From: Strix aluco
Lineage: Eukaryota > Chordata > Aves > Strigiformes > Strigidae
Direction: 5' to 3'
DNA length: 64,000 nucleotides
Assembly: GCF_031877795.1 (NCBI RefSeq)
Contig: NC_133940.1
Location: 5,209,985 to 5,273,984, forward strand
Made by a program: the position numbers and the translations under genes. Position 1 is the first letter of the stretch. Every line of letters begins with the position of its first letter. The notes below the pieces were generated by a model that saw nothing but the letters and a program-made list of their open reading frames with translations, was not told where the DNA came from and did no database searches. This document shows positions 47,791-59,800 of the stretch, piece after piece.

Positions 47791-50700
47791 GATGTGGCTT
47801 TTACAGGCAAGTCCCTGAGCCACAGATTGCTGGAAGCTGGGAGAGACTGGTGAAGCTCTGCAAGATGCGTGAGAGTGAAAGAGAGCCTAAGATTATAGGA
47901 AACACCTGCTGTTTGACTGCTACCAGAAATCGGACACTCTTTGGACAAGGCTGTGGGCTCTCCCTGCATGGCAGCTCTTCTGTACCTGCAGACTGTGCGC
48001 CAGGCAAACACTTGCACTAACGTTGGGTTAATTTTAGGAATACCTGCCTTTTCTGGGCAATATTTTTTCAGCAAATGACTTATTTGCTTTAAATAAATGC
48101 AATTTCTAAGCATTCGAAGTGATGCAAAAATTCAGGTCAAGTTCCCTGAATAGCTTCTGCCACCAAAAAAAGCAACAAACGCTCTGAAGGGTTGAGCAAA
48201 TCACATGGAGAAGGGTTGGAGTCCTTTGGAAATACTCCTTTTTTGCTATTTCCAAAATGCTTCTATTTCAGACACTTCCCATACACACCAGGGATAGGCT
48301 CCTTGCATGCCCAAGAAACACAGACCCAATTTGCTGCTCTCCCCTGGGGTTCCATCCCCACAGAGCTCCCTCCTCACCGCCATGCTCCATCCTACCGCGG
48401 GACCCTGCGCTCACGCTGGCAGGGCCTGTGCAAATCATGGGAGTTGCTTTGAACATCCATGGGGCTGGAGCAGGACCCTGAGCAGGCGGTTCCAGCTCTG
48501 GCACAGCCCCTGCACCAGCTCAGCCCTCTCCAGCCTGCACGCCAGGCCCCAGAGACCTCTTTGCTTGAGCCGTGTCCTAAATCCTCTCCACATGGTGCCT
48601 CTGCTTCCTGCAGCAGCTGTGGGGCTCAACAAGCTGGCGCTGGGCAGTTGATTTCTACAGGCCCACCTGGGTTTCATCTCATTATCCCCCTCCCTCCCCA
48701 AGCCATCAGTTGGAGCTGAGCAGAAACAGGTTCCTTTCCCACATGCCTTGAAGAAAATGACATATTCTATGCAAGAGTTAAAGTGCCAAGGGATTCTTTT
48801 AGCTTTGGAGGAAAGTTCCTCAAAATGGCCACCCTATGCCAGGCAGAGGAAGACACACAAGAAGCATTTCCCGGGGTGGGGGGTGTGTAAGTTATGCCGA
48901 CGAGGGTTTGGATAAATGCTGCAACCCAGATCCTGGGAACAGCAATGCGCCAGGTCCTCCTTTCACACTGTGGTCTGGCCAAACAACTTGACTTGCAGAC
49001 CCTTGGATGTCCCCTTTGTGAGAATATTTATGGGGCTACGGAATCGAAGAGCCCTGACCAAAGCGTTGGCTGGATCCAGATGCCAAATGTTGACTTTTGC
49101 CTTTTGTGGCATGCCTTTTGGCTCAGGCTGATTGTCACGTTGAAAGGAAGTCAGCACGGTACAGCTTTTGCTGATTTTACACAGTGTCTCCAAACTGTGA
49201 ATCTCTCCTCAGAAGCCCAGGACTTTCCAGCTGGAAATGTCTCCCTACAACCCCAGACTAACTCATATCCAGAGGGGCCAACATCATCCCGGTTTGATTT
49301 TCAGAGAAGCCACAAGCATTCATAATTAGATGTCCAAATAAGCGTGTAGATATCTAGCTCTGAGTGAATATCTTGGCTTCCAGAGTATTTTGACTAATGT
49401 AGTACACATTGACCCAAATTTGGGGAACAGAGAGGCTCATTGATTCAGACTAGGTAAAAACCAGCACACTTGCGGGGGACACATTTGAAATTAAAGATTG
49501 CTCCCATCAGACCTGCTTCTGTGCCTCTTCATACCCCTCCAGCACATAGGTCTCCTCACTGGGCCAGCCCTGAGGGCCACTGGACTATGTCCCCTCGCAG
49601 GGAAAGGATGTCTTCTATCCAGGGCTGAATTTTGGGGAACAAAGCAGCATTAGCACATCCTGGTTGTGTTTAACTCGCATTATTTTGTAGAGTGCTTCAT
49701 AAAACCTTAGTTTTTCTAAAAGTATTTTCTTCAACTAAATTCCACTCCATTTTCTTCAGGCAATACATGAATTTTGTTTACAAAGTACTTCAACAAGACT
49801 TGAAATTTCATTTATGGAAAATGGGCCTCGGATTTCCAAGGCATTTGAAACCATACTGAAATATGGCAATTTCAAGCACTTACCTGTCTCCTTCCCACAA
49901 GTCTCTGAATCAAAGGTTACCATGACAACAAAGCCCACTCTTGGTCCAGCAGAATGAATTGTTTTCACGTGACGTCATTATTAGCCAGGGCCCAACAAAA
50001 TTACACAAATGAGATCCCCAGACAGCAGGACTGCAAAAAGCCCGAACAAGCAGCATAACAATTACACTCTAAACTTAGCAAAGGAAAGAAAATGTCACCC
50101 AACTCCTCAGCAATATTTCTTTAAAAAACATACCAAAAAGGCTGACCGCCTCCCAGGACCCCTGCAGGGCTATGGAAGTAGACCAGCTCTGCCCTGTCAC
50201 ATGTTGGACGTGATTTCCACCCTGGGAGGTGGCATAATTGCCTGCACATCCCAGCAGACAACTGCTAGTGTTCCCAGTGGGGATGCTGCCTCCCAGCACA
50301 CTCCCAGGAAGCTGGTTTGCTTATGTTATCTACATGGAAACCCAAAGAAGGAGAGGAGTTGCTGCCTTGGGTGAAATGCAGCTTCTCGCCACCTTGAGCT
50401 CCCCATGGCCATCGCATGATGCACCCAGGGCTCCTTCCCCCCAGCACCTGAAGCATCCTCACCCCAAGGTAAGTAACTCCACACATCTCTGCTCCTTATC
50501 TAGGACACCACAACACTGCCATGTGATGACAGACCCCCACTCAGCGCTTCCCCTGCCCCAGACCACCTGCAGCTCAAACTCCACATCTCCTCTGGGCCAG
50601 GGCCCTCACAAGCCCGTTGCTTAGAGTTGTTTCCCTTTGTAACCAATGAGGATGTGAACGAGATCCTCTGATCCTACTTGATTGAGGGTTCACACTTGAA

Positions 50701-51379
50701 AATGAGTGTATTCTGGCAGGAGCTGTTCTCCAGGGGAGTGAGATAGAGTCACTCAGCAATGAGTTGCTATGGATGGTCATCCAAGCATAATAAATCCTCC
50801 TTATCAACCCTGTCTTGCTACCCCTCGTAATTTAAGCTGGGTGTAATAAGGCAGGATGAAGGCAAAGGCTAGCTTTACAGTCAAACTGGGGATTACAGTC
50901 TGCCACAGATATTTTAAGATTCACAATAGCAAAGAGAAATTGTAAGAGGAGCCTAACCAGCTTCCCTCAAATGCCAGGGGATGTACTGATGAGTTATGGT
51001 CATTTCCACAACTGGTCTGGGCTGATGTATAGCTGAGCTGGGGTCAGACCAGAGACTTACTACTCCCAGACTTCTTGAGCAAGTGTAAAACTTGCATGTG
51101 CTGAAAAAAAATGTGCATTGACTTTAGAGAAGGTTTCTGTCTGTATTGTATGCATTTTTATCTTTTTTTTTTTAATCCATATCACTGCATGCTTTTCTTT
51201 CTTTCTCTGAATAAACTCAGCAATACTATTTTGTCTCTTATACTCCCCCATTCTTCACAAAAGCCCAAGAAGTACCTTTCCCTCTATAAGCTACTTGCCA
51301 CTCTGCATAGGAGCTAGGAGCCTTTGCTTTCTGATTGCCTCGCTAATGAAGCTGGCCCAGACCAGTCCTACGCAGGCTT
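47791..51379. other. Intergenic spacer with a clustered X-box and E-box/CRE
   Basis: Mostly unique sequence. The notable content is the regulatory motif cluster at 49916-49977. No coding exon was identified; the plus-strand frame at 50009-50374 and the frame at 48894-49325 lack recognisable domains. Confidence 0.55.
49916..49977 (+). promoter_or_regulatory. X-box (RFX) followed by overlapping E-box/CRE
   Basis: GTTACCATGACAAC (49916-49929) matches the RFX X-box with one change. Thirty-six bases later, CACGTGACGTCA (49966-49977) combines a canonical E-box CACGTG with a perfect palindromic CRE TGACGTCA sharing two bases. Full CREs are CpG-containing and rare in intergenic DNA, so three strong motifs within 62 bp suggest an enhancer or an unannotated promoter. 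No gene start is recognisable nearby. The target gene is unknown. Confidence 0.4.
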
Positions 51380-51545
51380 AAGCCTGAAGTCTACAGCACC
51401 ACATCTGAATGAGAGTTTGTAGGCCTGAAAGCTTGCCTTCTTTTCCCCAGCTGTGCTACCTGTGTAATAAAAAAATGTTGATTTTTCCTACCAGCCTTGC
51501 CTCACTTATGTCCTTAGACTATCACGGCTGCAATACTGCTTCTGC
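51380..51545 (+). mobile_element. Ancient amniote retroposon 3' fragment
   Basis: The order 'tctgaatgagagtttgtagg', 'cctgaaagcttgcc', a central AATAAA and a terminal 'agactatcacggctgcaata' parallels an old interspersed repeat of turtles and crocodilians, whose consensus runs TCTGAAGAAGTG, ACGAAAGCTTATGC, AATAAAT, GACTAACACGGCTAC. The family name is uncertain. The copy is highly diverged, as expected for an element inactive in birds. Confidence 0.45.
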
Positions 51546-54500
51546 TGAAACCACTGCTGTCAATTCCTAGATTGCTATTTATCAGGGATCTCAAAGGGCT
51601 TTTATAAAATGCCTAATGCTCAGCTAGCTCTTACACCTCTCCCCTTCTGAAGAAAATCATGTGGTGCTGTTTTTCGGAGACATTTTCTTTCTGCTGGGCG
51701 TCCGTGGGGATGGGGGTGGTGCGGCCCTGTCCAGTGCAGGGTCCCTGCTGTCCCTGGGCCTGCTGATTCCCCTGTCCCACCCGAGTGCCCTATGGCTGTG
51801 TCTTCCACACCCCCCACTGCAAAACACCCATTGTAGCCCTGGGGTGGGGTGTAGGGGGAGACCTGAATCTCACCTGCAGAACTTCTCCCCTGGAACACGG
51901 ACCACGGCAGTACGTGGGGTAGACGCCTGTTTTGTTGGTAAGACTGCAGGATTGTCCAAGAATGAGACCCAAGGAGCCCCACAGCTCCCACACCGGAGGT
52001 GTCTCCCCTGCCCTGGGCTCAGAGCAGGGCTGGAGCAGGCTTCTTCTCCTGCTTCCCCTGACCAGGGGGCTCAAGGAGACATTCCCTGAGGTGGGGTGGG
52101 CTGAAGGAGTTTTGCTGTGGTTGACACCCACACCCACTGCTCCAGGCACATCGCCCGGTGCCCTCCACAGCCCATCACTTGCTGCCTGCTTAGGGGAGGG
52201 GGAGAAAAGGACATCTTCATCCCCATGAAGGACACTGAGGATCTGCAGAAGGAGCTGAGCACATCCATGCTGGGAAGCAGCCTCATTTGCTGCTCTGGCT
52301 GCTGTTAACATATCATCCATCCACCGAGCGTGAAAAGGGAAGCTGGTGGGGGCAGGAGGAAAGTCACAGCCACTTTCTCCCACCTCCGGCTGCAGTGAGC
52401 ATGTGCTTGTGGTGGTGAAGCCTGGGATCCCCTGCGAGGCCCCTGCAGCCCACAGCTTGCCAACACATGAAAGCGTAAGGGAGAATGAATCCCAGCAAAG
52501 CACAGATCTGCCAAGCGAGGGTGTTCTCTGTGGAGTAGGGTGACCGCAAAGTCTCAAACCATGTTCCTGCTGACAAGCTGCTGATGGACGAGTTTAGTCA
52601 GGAAGAATTGCACTTTGCAGAAGAAAGCACCGTTTGCTTACAAGGCAGCCAGCCTGGCGATGGTCCTTGGAAGAGCCCCGTGAACAGGGGTCATGCAGCA
52701 TTAGACCTACTCATCTGACACGGTGGAGAAAACAGAGAAGAGATTTCATTCCACGGAGGGACCCCTACCTTGATGCTGGGGTTTCTGATCATACCACCCA
52801 AATGCGTGAAGGCTGGCTGAGGGCTGGCTTTGGGGCACTCACCCCACCTCATGTGGAGGCAGTGCACAGAAGAGGTTTCTGGAACAGCCCCCTTCAAAGG
52901 CAGACGACCACTGCGCCCCAGGGCACCCTTTCCCTCACGGGGCTGTGGGCCTGAGCCGTCCTCACCAGCCACGTTACAGCCTGGCGTAGGGGACACAATT
53001 ATCTGCTCCCCAACATGTGGCACCTCAGGAGCCACACATCAACGGTTCCCCTCCCCGAGCACTGCTGTAGTATAAGCACCTAATAATAAAACCCAGCTAT
53101 TGTGTTCCTAAGACACCTGTCAGCCTGAGCACTAAGTGCTGGGTTAATAAATACTTGCTCAGCTATGCCTCTTCTCTGCCAATTCTCCTGGCTCTGCCTG
53201 TTTTCATTAGTATTTCTTTTCTGTGGACACTGCAATTACACTCTGTTCCTCTTCAGAGCCCTTGTTCCAGGTTCAAATAGAGAAGTGATAATGCAGGGAA
53301 GCTTTTCACATCGCTGTTTATTTTTGTCTTCTGAGTCAGGAAGATCTTTTCAGGCTGGGACCAACCCTGTGTGGTTTTGATTGAGGAAGGACTTGGGCGG
53401 GGGGGTGGTGGGGAAAGGGGTGAAAACTTCTGGTTCCAGCTTTTATGGTTTAAACCAGTGGGGGGGTCCTTCCTTGCTGGCTCTTGCCGAGGTCACAAGC
53501 TATGCTCCCTCGTTGGGAAGACATAAGCATGCAGTCTGTATTGCTAAGACCCATGGTAAACTATCCATCTGCCACAGCATCTGCGAGCCCCGGCGCTCCC
53601 AAGCCTCTTCTGTCATTCGAATCTCTGAGCAAGAAGGAGGATTCAGCTGAACGCAGCAAATTCAAATGCGTAACTTTTTTGTTCAAGGTTGCAATATGTT
53701 TGGAGATATTGTCCTGCCAGCAAGTCCCTGGTGCAGCATCCAGATGGTGCTCAGGGAATCCGGAGAAGGGGGGGAGGGTGTTTCATTCCTTCTTCAGGCG
53801 TGGAAAACAACCGACGATGTCACCAGAGTTATTTGCTTCTCCTGCTATTTCCCAGTGGTAACTGAGAGAGGAAAAAGTCCTCATTGAATATGTGGGATTT
53901 GAGTAAATCATCAATATTTTTAACTAAAACATAGCCAAAATTGCAGAAAAAAATCACAGGGGAACATAGGATGTTTTAAACTTAGTGCATTAGGAAGAAC
54001 TTCAGCATTTCTTGCAGGTGATTTTTCTTCTGGTTTTGCACTTGAAGAGATTTACTTCATTTCAGATCTAGCGAGAAAAGTCCTTCTTTCTATTAGTTGC
54101 TAAATATAACTTTTTGTGCATCCAGGGAGATGCAATGAAGCGTCCGAATAAGCCCTTACACTTTGAACTTCCTTGCCAGCAGCCCACACAGTCACCTGGA
54201 CACGTGTCACACTGCCTGAGTGACATGGCATGGCCAGCTATTTGCTATTAAATCTCCCAAAACAGGGTAGCCAAAACCAAAACTTGCTGCAGCAAAGGTC
54301 TCTGTACCATGGTAAATCCCAAGTCATGCTGGAAGCTGTTTGGGTGGACCAAAGTGACAGTGGAGGTCATTGCTGAAGAGCACAGCAGGGTGGGTTGAAC
54401 TGCCCATAACCTTTCCTTGACACACATTTGATTTACCACGTGGCCAAAGATACTTGGGCTAAGGGCCTCCATGCCCACCAGGGTCTCTTTAAGGCGTGAC

Positions 54501-55049
54501 TCAGCTGAAGTGTATGTGGTGGGTTGGATAAACCAGCGCCTTGGCCAAGGCCTCTTCTGGTTGCCCCTAGAGCAGCAGAAAGCTCAGTTCATGTTGTACA
54601 TAGAGAAATGCCAAAAAGCTCTACTGGAAAAGCAAAGTCTAACCATGGGCCACACACCGCGGGGAACGGGCACGCCTCAGGGCCTCCTTCTTGCCCACCC
54701 ATCACACCACCACCATCCCGTCTTCCCAAATTCCCCAGCCCATCTGCCTTGAAGGTACCTTGTGCCCTCCACTCCCCTGCCACGGGAAGGGAAAGTGTTT
54801 TAAACACAACACGATGGGAACCGTGGGATGTTTTCAAGCTCTTTTATTTTCCCCTGGAATATTTCTTTTTTCATGGGTAGCTTGTCTGTTCACCTCTGTC
54901 TGGGACAAACTCCTCAGATGAGCAGGTAGCCTCAAACCCAGAGGACTGGCTCCCGGGGCTCCCCATCCCTTTGTATGTCAACATCATTTAGCTTTGAGAA
55001 ACAGACCATGGAAAAAACAATGACACAGATTTTTTTTAAAATATGAATT

Positions 55050-55252
55050 TTTATTTGTTTTGACTGGAGTTCGAGAGAGTGGGTAGAGTGGAAAAGCGGA
55101 GTGATTTAATTCAGTGAAGAGGTCTAGTCCCGCCTTGTGTGTTAGATCACGAGGTTAGTAGGTGGTCAGAAGAGTCCTCCTCCTCCACTCAGCTTGCTGA
55201 TCTTATTCACGTAGTTCTTGTTTCTGATGTTTTCTAATCTCTCTTCAGAACT
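55050..55252 (-). other. Possible 3' terminal exon of an unrecognised transcript
   Basis: On the minus strand a 28-codon open stretch (55252-55169) reads SSEERLENIRNKNYVNKISK and continues LSGGGGLF to a TGA at 55168-55166. About 110 bases later comes a perfect AATAAA (55055-55050) and an A-rich segment. The charged, helix-like composition followed by stop, short UTR and poly-A signal is the layout of a last exon. An acceptor-like TTACAG lies just upstream, but its phase would put a TGA in frame; a second AG at +5 would not. I do not recognise the protein and no upstream partner exon was found. It may be chance or a retrocopy fragment. Confidence 0.2.
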
Positions 55253-55539
55253 TCACTGTAATTTCTTGAGACATTTTTCTGTTGCTTTAACTTATTGAAA
55301 AAGCTAAAAGCTGAAAAAAATTGCAGGACTCAAAATCCTGCCAATTAGAATGGGCAATTTTTTTTTTTTCCGGCAAAGGTTGAAAAATACGATTCAAAAA
55401 TACAAACAGGCATTGAACATTGCACCAAAAAGCATTTGAAACACAAATCTCAGAAAGAAAGAGAGAGAAATAGAGAGAAGAAAGGTCACAGTTTCCGTGA
55501 GAAATCCCTTAAGAAAGTGGCTACCAGCTAGTCAATAGA

Positions 55540-55770
55540 GAAAATAAAGTCAACAAAAAATTTAAAAAAAAAAAGCGTTTTTTTCTAGTTGTTAATTATT
55601 TACAGCTGTAATAACAGGATTGTCATGCATTAAACTGCTGCTGGCTAGATTCTTTCTCGTAGTGGAGTAAAGAGAGTCTCACAAGATGGAAAACAAAGCA
55701 GAAGACATACCGGGGCACGGATTGAACCTGAGGCAGTGAAAATAAGCGAATTCTCTGGCGACTTGTGGTG
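55540..55770. promoter_or_regulatory. Candidate conserved non-coding element with homeobox and E-box motifs
   Basis: The core has TAATTA (55593-55598), TTTACAGCTGTAAATA-like palindromy around a CAGCTG (55603-55608), and TGTCATGCATTAAAC. A tRNA B-box-like GGTTCAATCC occurs on the minus strand at 55719-55728 without a convincing cloverleaf. The texture resembles a developmental enhancer. Inference only. Confidence 0.3.
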
Positions 55771-56735
55771 TGCTCTTCCCCATGATGGGCTGCCCTAGCG
55801 TGATGCTAATGCCACTTTCCCTACCCTGGGCACCAGGGCTGCAGTGAAAGAAGCAGCAGGTGCCCTCACCTTCAGATAGGACATTTGCCTGTGGCTATCC
55901 CCAAGTCAGTCAACAGTGAAAATCTAGTTCATGAAGGGATACTTGTGGTCACCTGACTAGATTTGGTGGGCTGAGAAACTCCCTTGTGACAACCGAGATG
56001 AGCCCTTCAACTCTAAACACAGCCTGGAAAAGGCAATGTGACTCAGGTTTCCCAACTCTGCCCCTACTTTTTTGTCGTTGCAAGAATCGAATCGTTCAAT
56101 GTATGATCGTCGTTATGTTTGCTGGGTGCCCTGCAAAAAGACAGGAGGAATCGACAGACTTTCCAGGGGAAACAGAGTGCTGACAGCAGTGTAACATGAG
56201 CCAATGGACTTATCAGGTTGGCAGGACCTTCAAGCAGCGGTGAAGAAAAGAACCAAGAGCCTTTGAAGACTGTGGGAGCATCCTGGCTCACGTAGCAAAC
56301 CTGAGACCAGGCCTCCCTCCCTAGGCAGATGGGATTGTTAAAGCTGTGTACAGAAGAGATCTGCACTGGTGGGCACTGGGACAGTGCGGAATAGGAAAGA
56401 GTGGCTAGAAAATCATATTTTGCCCTAGAGCTTCACGAGCTTGTGGTGAAGGATGACAGGTCAAATGTTAGGACTAATACAAGCCTAAGACTCTCTGCTG
56501 TTTAACGAAGCACAGATTCCTGTGGTGGGAGGCAGGCATAGACCCAGAAAGAGAACCAGCTCTGCTTATGGGAGCTGCCATTCTTCATTCTCATGGCTGG
56601 GACACCACAAGACACAGATCAGCGATCGCCGCTGCCTGCGAGAACCCTTCTCCAGCAGCAGAGGAGGGAAGATGGGAGCTACGAGTGCAGTTGCAGGATC
56701 ACTGCCTAAATGGTTCTCCTAAGACAGGGGGAGAT

Positions 56736-56887
56736 GAAGGGAAGGGAAGGGAAGGGAAGGGAAGGGAAGGGAAGGGAAGGGAAGGGAAGGGAAGGGAAGG
56801 GAAGGGAAGGGAAGGGAAGGGAAGGGAAGGGAAGGGAAGGGAAGGGAAGGGAAGGGAAGGGAAGGGAAGGGAAGGGAAGGGAAGGGA
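56736..56887 (+). repeat. (GAAGG)n simple tandem repeat, about 30 copies
   Basis: About 152 bases of essentially perfect GAAGG pentamer repeats lie between 'gagat' and 'gagctgatgctggg'. The near-perfect homogeneity implies recent expansion. The repeat is purine-only on one strand, so it can form triplex or other non-B structures. It creates spurious open frames (Lys-Gly-Arg-Glu-Gly on plus, Leu-Pro-Phe-Pro-Ser on minus) that are not proteins. Confidence 0.97.
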
Positions 56888-59800
56888 GCTGATGCTGGGT
56901 ACCATTGCTAGGGGCTGCACACTGCTCACTTACCATGGCCTCACTGCTCACAGGCTGGCCAGCATCTGTCTTTGGTCCTGCTTGTGCTGAGGTGAGATAA
57001 GGTGTGGGTCCAGGACGCAGTGGCAGCAAAGGCCTATGCTTTTGCTGACCCCTCCCACCATTAGCACATAGTCACATACCAGTACAACCCACCTGGATGA
57101 GCAGCCAGCACTGACCAACTGCCAGCACCTCCCTTTGCTTTGCAGAACAGCCCAAGCTGAAGTGCAGCCCCTCCCTGCGGCGTTCCCCTGGCTAGGGAAA
57201 GCTGGAATGGATCCCATCAGGTTTGGTGCTCCCTCCTGAAGCAGGTAGAGACCTCACACCCCTTTGCAACGCTCAGCTACACATTCCCTGGTTTTGCTGT
57301 GGCGTAAGGACTAACTGCTTATGGCATTCAGCTGTTGAAAAGCCATGATCCCTTCCTGGGAACATCCCAGTGACCAGGGCAGGACAAGGACTGTGTTGGA
57401 GAAGTTCTGACATCTGGGACTAAGTTTTACTGAAAGGTTTTAAACAGAGCTGCCAGCAGTGTCCTTGGTCCAGGCAGCAAGCCTGCACCGAGACCCCAGC
57501 ATGGAGAGAGGCTCACTTTGCTCCCTGTGCCTCCCAAAGCCATCTGAAGACCAGCGGAGAGGGACGCACCTCCTTCCAGAAGATTTACCAAAGAGAATGA
57601 GAGGGAAGTAAAATAATTGAAAGTGGCCATTTTCTCTTTCAAAGAGAAACAGGTTTGACTTTTAGATATAAAGAGTTTGTGAGCATACACACACACATGC
57701 ATATATATAGAGATATATATATATATATGTAAAAACCTTTGGCTGACTGAACAATAACAAGGTCAAAAAGTAAATATTTATACCTGGAAGCCATCAATCT
57801 CATTTGTGTTGTGGCCTCTTGCCAAAAATGCCTTCAGGAGTAGTTCAGCTTGATATGGAAAGAGGATTGATGAATTGTTCAGGGTTTTTTCTCTCTACTT
57901 TGACATTAATAGAGCATTTATGTTTTCATGAATGTGCCCCTCACCCTGGCTGAGCCCTCCCCACCCCCAACAGCCACCAAGGAGTCAGGGAAATGTTGCT
58001 TCTCTCCATTCTGCAAAATCCACACAGATGTTTAATCGGGTGGGGTATAGTGACCCCAGACAGACACACAATTTGGGGAAGAGGGCCTGGAATGAGGGCT
58101 GGCCTTATGCTGCATGCTGCGATGGTGCAGTCCCACGGCCCCACGCTGGCTCTCCACCACCCCCAGGTCCAAGCATGTGGAAGGGGGGGGGGCACTAGCA
58201 TGTCCCTGCCAAACCGTTCCCTAAGTGAGAGCTGCCTGGTCCTCTCCTACTCATGGCATGCCCTGGCAAGCTGGGAGAGCACAGTACCTGTCCTCAATAG
58301 CCACTCGCCTTTGACCGTGATCCTTCCATTAACAGTAGCGTGTGTTTAACTGCTCTGTTCCTCCAATAGCTGTAAAGAACACTGCAAGGAGACCGTTTCT
58401 GCAGCACCCTCCACGGAGGCAACAGCTCCAGGTTTCTGAAGGTCTCAGAGAGGTTCTTAGTGGAACAGAGGGTCTTCCTATGTGAGGTGATTTGGAGCAA
58501 GAGAAACCCCTTCCTCGTATGTGATGCAGCCCTATAATCCTCACCAAGAGATGGCTGAAAGGAATACAAGATATGGACAGAAGAAATCAAGGCAGAGGAT
58601 AAGAAATGACTGCACCTGCACCTATCCATAGGATAGGCTTGCAGAAACAGGCTGGTCCTGACCTTGTTTGCATGCATGGCTTGTGTCTGGGAACAGCAAG
58701 CATGGGGTCTGCTTGCACAAGGGATGTCCTACAGCAAACAAAGTAGGACCCAGTGTCACCTAGATGGCAAGGATTAGGATGGGGGTGAGCTGTGCTGGCC
58801 ACAGCACTTGTCTGTAAAACCCAGGGAGTGGCAAAGCCAGCTTTGCTTATGGTGAGCTCTGTGCACAGAGGAGAGCTGGGAAGCTCTGCCTCGGGTGTCA
58901 CAGTCCTGCTCGGTGACGTTCAAGAAGCTTTTGAGACGTTGTGTGGGGGTAACTCCATCAGCCCTTTAGAAGAACGGGTGGCACTGAGGGACCTCTTCTG
59001 CCCCATCCCTCTCATATCACCCCGCAGAAATGTCACAGCACTATCATGGCACTCGCAGCCACCACATGCTGCCTGCCGTGCCTGCTTGGAGGACCTCAGC
59101 CGAACCGTCCTCTGCCTCCCCGGGGCGCAGAGCTCCTGAAAGCCGCACTGCTTTTGCCCGTGTGCGGTTTCAGAGGAGGGAAGGGGCAAGCTGCCAGCAC
59201 CAAAATGTCCCTCTGACATTTTCAGGAGGAATGCAACTGCAGGCTTGGACTGCACTGTGTGTGTCCCAGGTGGTGCAAGCTACAAAACAGGAGTGCAGAC
59301 TGAACAGATCATTTTTATCACCCTCAAAGACTTCTAATTTCTTCCTGGGAGACTCTCATAAAGTCAGGGAGGCTTTGGACTTTGCCAGAAGAAAAGAAAT
59401 ATTGGAGTATTGAGGCTCACAGTGAAATGAAGTGCCCACTCTGTGCACAAGTGTGGATTAGACTATCAATGGCCACGTACAGATCTATTTCTATATAGGA
59501 CCAATTATAAAAATGGAGCCCTTAGATACTATCACAGCAAGCAGTAAACCCCAGTAATTGATGCTAGGTTAACTCTGGCCCAGCGTGCCCTTAGAAGAAG
59601 CCCCCATCAGCAACCTTGGGTTAGCTGGGAAGGAAACATCCCAATTTGAGCTGCTGACAGATTTAAAAAAAAAAAAGAACATTATCTTCTCTGTGATGTC
59701 TGCTGGCAGGAGATGTTAAACCACTTATTTATAACTATCTTCCCGAAATGCTTCCCTGCTTGGAAGCCAAACTACAAATCCTGTTTGGTTTGTTGTCTTT

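Larger units (their letters stand above)
51546..56735. other. Intergenic spacer with a possible terminal exon and a conserved-looking block
   Basis: GC-rich unique sequence (51.6-52.9 kb) passes into AT-rich sequence (53.9-55.8 kb). The 255-codon minus-strand frame at 51790-52557 is compositionally random. Items of interest are the candidate terminal exon at 55050-55252 and the homeobox-motif block at about 55540-55770. No other gene or named repeat is supported. Confidence 0.5.

Noticed and set aside
51790..52557. A 255-codon minus-strand open frame
   Set aside because: It lies in GC-rich unique DNA with random composition, no signal peptide, domain or splice context, and an overlapping open frame on the plus strand.
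55700..55790. Possible tRNA gene around the minus-strand B-box
   Set aside because: The T-stem has two mismatches, the acceptor stem does not pair properly, and no A-box is found at the right distance.
56568..57029. Open frames on both strands of the GAAGG repeat
   Set aside because: These are reading frames of a simple pentamer repeat (KGREG or LPFPS cycles). They are not genes.
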